The notes below the pieces were generated by a model. It was not told where the DNA came from. It ran no database searches and was given only the letters and a program-made list of their open reading frames with translations. From assembly GCA_964577995.1 (NCBI GenBank), contig CAZOBP010000005.1, forward strand, positions 1-46,225: a stretch of DNA of 46,225 nt, given 5' to 3'. Shown here piece after piece: positions 1-5,335 of this stretch (position 1 is the stretch's first letter; each line of letters begins with the position of its first letter). The DNA comes from JAUVXJ01 sp964577995 (GTDB taxonomy: Bacteria > Chloroflexota > Anaerolineae > UBA7937 > B3-Chlor). The position numbers and the translations under genes are program-made.

Positions 1-54
1 TAGAGCAGGGGACTCATAAGCCCTAGGTCACTGGTTCAAGTCCGGTCGCCGGCA
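1..54 (+). tRNA. tRNA with CAU anticodon, 5' end outside window (tRNA-Ile2 or tRNA-Met)
   Basis: Only the 3' part is present: end of the D arm, anticodon stem-loop, variable loop, T arm and 3' acceptor strand. The anticodon loop is CTCATAA at 13-19 with CAT at 15-17. The T arm is ACTGG/CCGGT around TTCAAGT. The discriminator is A54 and no CCA is encoded. The anticodon stem has four pairs plus an A12-G20 mismatch. The sequence around TAGAGCAG and GGTTCAAGTCC resembles lysidine-type tRNA-Ile2(CAU), but elongator tRNA-Met cannot be excluded without the 5' half. It sits just upstream of a recombinase scrap, as expected for an integration target. Confidence 0.85.
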
Positions 55-63
55 CTGAGAACG

Positions 64-93
64 AGCCCCGATGGATGTTCATCGGGGCTTTTT
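64..93 (+). terminator. Rho-independent terminator of the tRNA
   Basis: A perfect 10-bp inverted repeat (AGCCCCGATG at 64-73, CATCGGGGCT at 80-89) with a 6-nt loop runs directly into TTTTT at 89-93. It lies 10 nt after the tRNA and should end that transcript. Confidence 0.9.
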
Positions 94-212
94 CGCGCCA
101 CCAAACGGCGGATCTTCCCACACCCACCCAACGGCTGCGGATCCTCGTGCTCGCAGCTCTCCTTCGCCACAATAGCGCTCCCGACGGGGGTGAGCCCGTT
201 TGTGCTTATGCG

Positions 213-305
213 GCTCGCGGCCACTCGGACATCAAGACCACCATGCGCTATGTCCACGCCAGCGGCTTCGATGACCTGGCCGCTGCGGTGGCAAAGATGG
301 CTTGA
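213..305 (+). pseudogene. C-terminal remnant of a tyrosine recombinase/phage integrase
   Basis: The reading frame at 213-305 encodes a typical integrase C-terminus: an RGHSDIKTTMRYVHAS box, where GHS supplies the third conserved basic/His position and the Y of MRYVH is the expected nucleophile. The open frame upstream (75-212) shows no integrase similarity and no R or HxxR boxes, so only the last ~30 codons survive. It ends 173 nt before the next gene. Its position immediately after a tRNA gene fits a decayed integrative element. It cannot encode an active enzyme. Confidence 0.75.
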
Positions 306-389
306 AGGCTACTTGCCGAGTACAGCCGTCGAAGCTACAATCGCTATCAGGTGCCGCCTCCCGACGGTAGGACCTCGTTGGGTGGACAC

Positions 390-418
390 TTGGCAGAGTT
401 GGGCAGTTCTGGTATAAT
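390..418 (+). promoter_or_regulatory. Sigma70-type promoter for the 479-1870 cassette
   Basis: TTGGCA at 390-395, a 17-nt spacer, then TATAAT at 413-418, preceded by TG at -14/-15 (extended -10). Transcription should start near 425, about 55 nt before the first start codon. GGAGAAGGA just upstream of 479 serves as the ribosome binding site. Confidence 0.75.
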
Positions 419-478
419 AGTGGTGCTTATGCGGACAGTTAGGGGTCTGACCTAGTCCAGGAGAAGGAAGATGAGCAC

Positions 479-1330
479 ATGAGCCTGATTGTCTCACTGA
501 GGGTGCCGGACGGGGTGGTCGTGGCTGCTGACAGTCTTTCGACTTCGCAGACGCGCGTTGAGATCGTTGCGGAGGGAATGCAGGTCGAGTGTCCTAGCTG
601 CAAGCAAAAAATCGCTGCGGGCGACCTTGCACTACCACCCATCGCGTTTCCGTTCTCTGCGTCGTCTTTCACTCAGAAGCTCTTTCCCGTCCACGGTCGC
701 TTCGCCCTTGGGTATTTCGGTCAAGGCATCATCAATGAGAGAAGCATCCATAATCATCTTGAGCAGTTCGAACGGTCCTCTGAGAGCAGTGAGACGTTGG
801 AGGCTACCAGGGATGCACTCATCGTCTACCTAGAGGAGCAACTTCTAATCCAATACCCAACCTACCAAGAGGAGGGACCGCTCGACCAGTATCCAGCGGC
901 CTTCCACCTGAACGGGTATGAGGAGGTTGACGAGAGACAAGTTGGTGTCACCTACGAGGCCTACGTTGGCCGCCAGAACGTCCTGCGCAGACGCGACATA
1001 ATAGGCTGCACCGTAGGAGGTGAACAGAAGGTCGTACAGAAACTCTGGGACATAGGACGTGAGGACCAGCGCTTCGGGTTCAAGTACCCGCTGTTCTCAC
1101 TACAGGACGCCATAGATCTGAGTGAATTCCTCATCGATGCGACAGGCACATTTCAGAGGTTCGCCAACGAAGTCCCTACCGTAGGTGGGGCCGTAGACAT
1201 TGCACTGGTGACTCCGTTTCGCGGTTTCCAGTGGATAAGGCGCAAAGCATTGATGGAGGTACTGGAGGATTCAGAGAATGATAGCACAATTGCACGTGGA
1301 GAGTCCAGACTCACAGGTTTCCGCGCATGA
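479..1330 (+). CDS. Proteasome/HslV-like Ntn-hydrolase-fold protein
   Basis: This 283-aa protein begins MSLIVSLRVPDGVVVAADS, the pattern of the first beta strands of proteasome-type (HslV, Anbu) Ntn hydrolases. Ser2 would become N-terminal after Met removal and is a candidate nucleophile. Further family-like segments are FALGYFGQG near 76-83 and GGAVDIALVTPFRG near the C-terminus. An insert at 38-41 carries a CPSC pair. No signal peptide or membrane segment is visible. The ATG at 479 is preceded by GGAGAAGGA. The 3' end overlaps the next ORF by 53 nt and the set ends in a Doc toxin, so it may be part of a toxin or defence cassette. Fold assignment is moderate; activity is unproven. Confidence 0.6.
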   Translation: MSLIVSLRVPDGVVVAADSLSTSQTRVEIVAEGMQVECPSCKQKIAAGDLALPPIAFPFSASSFTQKLFPVHGRFALGYFGQGIINERSIHNHLEQFERSSESSETLEATRDALIVYLEEQLLIQYPTYQEEGPLDQYPAAFHLNGYEEVDERQVGVTYEAYVGRQNVLRRRDIIGCTVGGEQKVVQKLWDIGREDQRFGFKYPLFSLQDAIDLSEFLIDATGTFQRFANEVPTVGGAVDIALVTPFRGFQWIRRKALMEVLEDSENDSTIARGESRLTGFRA

Positions 1331-1478
1331 AGTGTTAATCCGCATTGAGCCCACCGCTCAGCCCTACTACTTTGCCGTTGACTGTGCCAGCGCGAGCGAC
1401 GACGTAGCGTCGGATGCTATCATGGAGGACGTCGTCCGCAGGTACCGCGACGCATGGGAGAAACTCGCTGAGATGTGA
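1278..1478 (+). CDS. Small acidic protein between Ntn-hydrolase-like and Doc genes, possible antitoxin
   Basis: A 66-aa ORF starting at ATG 1278 with GGAGG nine bases upstream. It overlaps the preceding gene by 53 nt in another frame, and its TGA shares bases with the GTG of the Doc gene (ATGTGA). This tight coupling is typical of toxin-antitoxin pairs, where a small protein precedes the toxin. The sequence is acidic, with a predicted helical C-terminus (EDVVRRYRDAWEKLAEM). It does not resemble Phd or AbrB-type antitoxins that I can recognise. Antitoxin function is inferred from position only. Confidence 0.5.
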   Translation: MIAQLHVESPDSQVSAHEVLIRIEPTAQPYYFAVDCASASDDVASDAIMEDVVRRYRDAWEKLAEM

Positions 1479-1870
1479 TAAGGTACTTGACATTCCAGGA
1501 GATAGTCTCACTGAACAGACGACTGATTCTGGAAACAGGTGGATTTCGGGATGGCGCTGGCAGGCTACTCAATCCCAACAGCCTTCGCTATACCGTTGAC
1601 GTAGTTCAGGCTAGGCTCAACGACGAGTTGTACCCATCCCTAGGTGAGAAAGCAGCCAAATACGCATTTCAGATCATCGTGGGCCATCCCTTCCTGGACG
1701 GCAACAAGCGCACAGGGACATTCTGTGCGTTTTGGTTCCTACGTCTCAATGGCTGCGAGCTGTCTGCGGCGATTACCCAGGATGAGGTTGTGCAATTCGC
1801 GACCGATGTTGCCAGCGGAGAGCTGGACCTAGAGGGCATCACTTCGTGGATTCAAGCCAGGTTGGAGTAA
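1475..1870 (+). CDS. doc: Death-on-curing (Doc) family Fic-fold toxin
   Basis: A 131-aa protein matching Doc in length and layout: an N-terminal YLTFQEIVSLN segment, LYPSLGEKAA near 52-61, and the Fic motif HPFLDGNKRT at 71-80 with catalytic His71 and the NKR anion-binding loop. Doc proteins phosphorylate EF-Tu and arrest translation, whereas other Fic proteins AMPylate targets. The HxFxDGNKR form is the Doc form. The start is GTG 1475, which overlaps the stop of the 66-aa ORF. No Phd-type antitoxin is adjacent, so the partner is probably the upstream small protein. The neighbourhood of broken integrases suggests horizontal origin. Confidence 0.88.
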   Translation: MIRYLTFQEIVSLNRRLILETGGFRDGAGRLLNPNSLRYTVDVVQARLNDELYPSLGEKAAKYAFQIIVGHPFLDGNKRTGTFCAFWFLRLNGCELSAAITQDEVVQFATDVASGELDLEGITSWIQARLE

Positions 1871-2116
1871 CTGGTACGTCGTGCAACTCACCAAGCGCAC
1901 CAATCTGATTGCGGGCCTGCCTACTGCAATCTCTGCGGTCATGTAGACGACAACCTACCGTGAGTTCCCCCCACGGGATCCCAAGCACCCCAGAAGCCCG
2001 CCGAACGCCAATCCCCCCTCGGTCATCATGGTGCTAGGGGGTCTGCGCCCTACATAGCAGGTCCCAGCGATAGCCAGGGCAAGCCAGGGGCGATGCTGGC
2101 GCTGGCTCCCAGTCCG

Positions 2117-2512
2117 TCATTCCGCAGTCTGGCGACGTCTGTAGGGGACGTGCCGGGACTGCAGCGCCTTCGCGACCGCCCTGGACCCGCGACGGTCGTA
2201 CCTCCCCGTCGTCTGGACGCTGGCCTGCCCCAGGACCTTCGCCACGGTCGCGATATCGGTCCCGTTGTCCAGCAGGTCCGCCGCATGTCGTGCCAGCCCA
2301 GGGACTTGACCCCAGATTGCTCCGCCCGACGGTCCAGCGTCTCTGCCAGGATGTCCGCAGAGAGGCCCCCTGCCCGTGTCCGGTTGGCCTTGTCTATCGC
2401 CCGGAACAAGAGGCGCCGGCCCCCCTATCTCTTTCATCACCACCTGTCCGGCCCTCTCCTCCCAGACAACGGTGCCCCTCTCACAGTTCCGTCTCTCGTG
2501 GCCCAGCCTCAA
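2117..2512 (-). pseudogene. Frameshifted tyrosine recombinase (integrase) C-terminal half
   Basis: On the minus strand two frames together give an integrase catalytic domain. One frame (from about 2409) reads LFRAIDKANR...GWHDMRRT, which holds the HxxR box. The other (to 2117) continues DLLDNGTDIATVAKVLGQAS and TTGRYDRRG, which holds the nucleophile Tyr. The frames switch at about 2279, right after HDMRRT, consistent with a small out-of-frame deletion. A further shift or stop near 2415-2425 separates the upstream ERGTVV...GQVVMKEIG segment. The N-terminal core-binding domain is absent. The gene is dead and forms the far border of the decayed island. Confidence 0.75.
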
Positions 2513-2587
2513 GCACTCGCGAGTCTAGCTCCACAGCTCGCCAAGTTCTCCAGCCCACCTCCATCCGTCCTCAGATCGTCCTGAATG

Positions 2588-2690
2588 TCCACCCCACCCC
2601 ACCCACACACACACGCGCCAGATGTTCGTTCAACCCCAGCCGCGCCTTTCCGCCCACCCCACCTCCACCCTCTCCTACCTTAAAACTGCC
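2588..2690 (-). other. G-rich minus-strand tract with G-quadruplex potential and CA repeat
   Basis: The plus strand is nearly G-free here. It carries CCACCCCACCCCACCC at 2589-2604, a CA dinucleotide run at about 2604-2613 and CCCACCCCACCTCCACCC further on. The minus strand therefore has runs of GGG to GGGG separated by single T, able to form a quadruplex. No gene is seen in 2513-2700 apart from this low-complexity stretch. It lies just upstream of the GntR promoter. Confidence 0.4.
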
Positions 2691-2710
2691 GGCCAGGGCC
2701 GATACTCGAC

Positions 2711-2739
2711 TTGACAGCAGATTGAAAGTGCGGTATATT
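2711..2739 (+). promoter_or_regulatory. Consensus sigma70 promoter of the GntR-led catabolic operon
   Basis: TTGACA at 2711-2716, exactly 17 nt, then TATATT at 2734-2739. This is the best promoter match in the window. The start of transcription is expected near 2746, about 58 nt before the GntR start codon. Confidence 0.85.
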
Positions 2740-2752
2740 AGACATAGTGTCT
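2740..2752 (+). promoter_or_regulatory. Palindromic operator candidate AGACATAGTGTCT
   Basis: AGACA-TAG-TGTCT is a perfect 5-bp inverted repeat that abuts the -10 box and covers the predicted transcription start. A dimeric GntR/FCD regulator encoded 50 nt downstream would repress from such a site, so autoregulation is likely. The binding protein is inferred. Confidence 0.6.
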
Positions 2753-2803
2753 CGTATATGATATATCGTACTTCTCTCTGCATCAGGACCAGGCAGGTGA
2801 CAG

Positions 2804-3532
2804 ATGTACCCTAGCCCCCCCGCGGCCCCTAGCGACACGCTGGGATTGGAAAAGATCGCAGCCCCGGCCTCCCTCAAGGACCAGGCGTACCTGGCCATCA
2901 AGAGAGCTATCTTGACCCTCAGACTCAAGCCTGGCGAAGCCTTGGTGGAAAGCGACCTGGCCAATCAGCTCGGCATCAGCAAGACCCCCGTGAGGACGGC
3001 GCTCCACGAACTGGAGCGCGAGGGACTGGTCACCAAGGTGCTCTACAAGGGCACGTACGTGAGAGAGGTGACGCTGCGGGACGTGCGAGAGATCTTCCAG
3101 TTGAGGGCGGTACTGGAGGGTTTGGCGGCCCGTCTCGCAACCCCGCTCCTTGAAGAGAGCGAACTCGCTCGAGCGAGGGAACTCCTGCAATCGATGGAGA
3201 GGGCCCTGGAGATGGGAGACAGGCCACTTGCCTCTCAGTACGGAGCGCAATTCCACTACCTGATACTCCAGTCGGCCGACAACGAGCGTCTACAGCTTAT
3301 CTGGCATAACCTGGACGACCACACGCAGCGCTTCCGACTGATGTCAGACCAGATTTCAGGGCGTCTGGAGAAGTCCATTGGAGAGCACAAGTGGATTCTG
3401 GAGGCGCTCGAACAGAGAGACCCAGATCTGGCAGAACAGAGACTCAAGGCGCATTTGCACAGCGTTCTAGAGGAGATGTCGGCGGAGCAGTCAGCGGACA
3501 CCGAGCACGATGGAGAGGAGTCGCTTCTGTGA
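2804..3532 (+). CDS. GntR family transcriptional regulator, FCD subfamily
   Basis: A 242-aa protein with an N-terminal winged helix (about 22-88) containing LVESDLANQLGISKTPVRTA and LEREGLV, the classical GntR helix-turn-helix. A helical FCD effector domain (about 93-225) includes REIFQLRAVLEGLAARLA and GAQFHYLI. FCD regulators usually bind small organic acids. It is the first gene of the catabolic cluster behind a consensus promoter and palindrome, and its TGA overlaps the GTG of the ThDP enzyme, so the two are co-translated. It probably senses the pathway substrate or an intermediate and represses the cluster. Confidence 0.92.
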   Translation: MYPSPPAAPSDTLGLEKIAAPASLKDQAYLAIKRAILTLRLKPGEALVESDLANQLGISKTPVRTALHELEREGLVTKVLYKGTYVREVTLRDVREIFQLRAVLEGLAARLATPLLEESELARARELLQSMERALEMGDRPLASQYGAQFHYLILQSADNERLQLIWHNLDDHTQRFRLMSDQISGRLEKSIGEHKWILEALEQRDPDLAEQRLKAHLHSVLEEMSAEQSADTEHDGEESLL

Positions 3533-5244
3533 AAGTTGCTGAGGCCATCGCAAGACTCTTGGAGGCGTATGGTGTCGAGTACATCTTCGGCGTGCCCGGC
3601 GATACGAGTATGCCCCTCTACGATGCTCTATACGATGCACCGGGGAGCATCAGGCACATCCTGGCCAGGGATGAGAGATCGGCGTCCTTCATGGCCGACG
3701 TGTATGCCCGACTAAGCTCTCGGCCGGCCGTTTGCGAGGGACCGAGCGGAGCCGGGGCCACCTACATCCTGCCCGGTGTTGCGGAGGCCCATGCGTCCTC
3801 GATACCGCTCGTCGTCCTCACCAGCGACACGCCCCTCACGGGTGACGACAAGGGTGTGCTCACCGCACTCGATCAGGAAGCGCTCTTCGCGCCGGTCACC
3901 AAGTGGCGCACTCGAATCAAGGTCGCCCAGAAGACGCCCGAGATTCTGGACAGGGCCTTCCGCATTGCCACCAGCGGCCGCCCGGGCGCGGTGCAGATAG
4001 CCCTCCCTCATGATGTCCTGGACGAAGAGATCGGTTCCATCCAACTCCATGCCCAGGAGGAAAACAAGACCTATCCCGCGTTCAGAACCCGACCCGACCC
4101 GGCCATGGTGGAAAGAGCGGCCGCCCTGCTGGTGAGAGCCGAACGCCCGCTTTTGATCGCCGGGGGTGGAGCAACCATCTCCCAGGCGTGGGACGAGGTC
4201 ACCAAGCTGGCGGAAGCCCTCACTTTACCCGTCGGAACCTCCATCAACGGCAAGGGCAGCATCGCAGAGGACCATCCCCTGAGTATCGGGATCGTGGGAG
4301 GCAATGGGGCACGCCCATACGCCAACCGTCTGGTGGCGGCAGCAGATCTGGTTCTCTACGTCGGCTGCAAGACAGATTCTGTGACCACCCTCAACTGGAC
4401 GCTCCCCTCCCCTACAGCCGGAGTGACCATCCTCCACGTCGATGTCGACCCCAAGGAGATAGGCAACAACTACCCCACGGCCGTGGGGCTGGTTGGAGAC
4501 GCGAAGCTGGCCCTGGCAGACTTGCTCGAAGCACTGTCGGCAAGCCACGGGCAGCGCCACCCCAACGAAGCTCTCCTGGCCGAGATCTCCACCCAGGCCA
4601 GGGACTGGTGGGACGCAGTTCTTCCCAAGATGGTGAGCGATAGCATCCCCATCAAACCCCAGCGAGTGATGAAGGAACTCACAGACGCGCTGCCTTCAGA
4701 CAGCGTCATCGTGGCCGACGCAGGCACGGGCACACCGTTCACGTCCGCCTTCTACCGGTCTCCTGCGGGCAGGCATGTCATCATCCCTCGGGGCTATGGC
4801 GGACTCGGTTATGCGCTCCCGGGGGTCGTGGGAGCCAAACTCGCCAGACCGGAAGCCGCAGTTGTAGGCCTGATCGGCGACGGCAGCTTCGGTATGTCCG
4901 TGGGGGAACTGGAGACCATTGCGCGCCTGAAGCTGCCCGTCACCATCCTCCAGTTCAACAACTCCTGCTTCGGATGGATCAAGACGCTTCAGCACCTGTA
5001 CTATGACGACCGATATGTGTCCGTCGATTTCTCACCCGACACCGACCACGCAGCGATTGCGCGAGGTTTCGGATTGCAGGGCCTCCGAGTCGACCAGCCG
5101 GGCGACCTGGGACCCGCCATCCGTGAGGCTGTCCGCAGCGACAGACCTACTTTCATAGACGTAGTAACAGAGTCGGAAGAGAGTGAGCTGCCCCCTGTGC
5201 ACAAGTGGGAGGCGATCGTCGAGGGGCGGCAGCAGCACCACTAG
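3529..5244 (+). CDS. Thiamine diphosphate-dependent enzyme (acetolactate synthase/2-oxoacid decarboxylase family)
   Basis: The frame is open upstream, but GTG 3529 is the sensible start: GGAGAGGAG lies just before it and it overlaps the GntR stop by GTGA, giving 571 aa. The Pyr domain shows GVPGDTSMPLYDAL and a glutamate in ARDER (Glu49), the position of the cofactor-activating Glu, followed by GPSGAGATY. The PP domain has GDG at 450-452 and NN at 477-478, the ThDP/Mg motif. Order is Pyr, central, PP, as in acetolactate synthase, benzoylformate decarboxylase and oxalyl-CoA decarboxylase. The glutamate is flanked by D and R rather than the usual HEQ, so it is probably not a biosynthetic acetolactate synthase. 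The substrate is likely a 2-oxoacid from the pathway. Confidence 0.88.
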   Translation: MKVAEAIARLLEAYGVEYIFGVPGDTSMPLYDALYDAPGSIRHILARDERSASFMADVYARLSSRPAVCEGPSGAGATYILPGVAEAHASSIPLVVLTSDTPLTGDDKGVLTALDQEALFAPVTKWRTRIKVAQKTPEILDRAFRIATSGRPGAVQIALPHDVLDEEIGSIQLHAQEENKTYPAFRTRPDPAMVERAAALLVRAERPLLIAGGGATISQAWDEVTKLAEALTLPVGTSINGKGSIAEDHPLSIGIVGGNGARPYANRLVAAADLVLYVGCKTDSVTTLNWTLPSPTAGVTILHVDVDPKEIGNNYPTAVGLVGDAKLALADLLEALSASHGQRHPNEALLAEISTQARDWWDAVLPKMVSDSIPIKPQRVMKELTDALPSDSVIVADAGTGTPFTSAFYRSPAGRHVIIPRGYGGLGYALPGVVGAKLARPEAAVVGLIGDGSFGMSVGELETIARLKLPVTILQFNNSCFGWIKTLQHLYYDDRYVSVDFSPDTDHAAIARGFGLQGLRVDQPGDLGPAIREAVRSDRPTFIDVVTESEESELPPVHKWEAIVEGRQQHH

Positions 5245-5335
5245 CCAGGTTCGACCAGCACCTATCCCGCGATGATAGGTGCCCAGCCACCTGCTGGATA
5301 GCGAGAACCAGCCTCACGCTGAACTGGAGCAAGTC

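Larger units (their letters stand above)
202..434 (+). repeat. 12-bp direct repeat GTGCTTATGCGG (202-213 and 423-434)
   Basis: GTGCTTATGCGG occurs at 202-213 and again at 423-434. The first copy ends exactly where recognisable recombinase sequence begins. The second lies just downstream of the TATAAT box of the next operon. The two copies bracket the recombinase scrap. It may mark a recombination junction, or it may be chance. Confidence 0.5.

Noticed and set aside
1998..2041. Inverted CCCCCT/AGGGGG pair after the doc gene as a terminator
   Set aside because: Only six pairs with a long loop and no T run; not convincing.
5279..5335. Upstream in-frame extension of the Mo hydroxylase to GTG 5279
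   Set aside because: The extra 19 residues precede the ferredoxin fold without similarity and there is no ribosome site before 5279.
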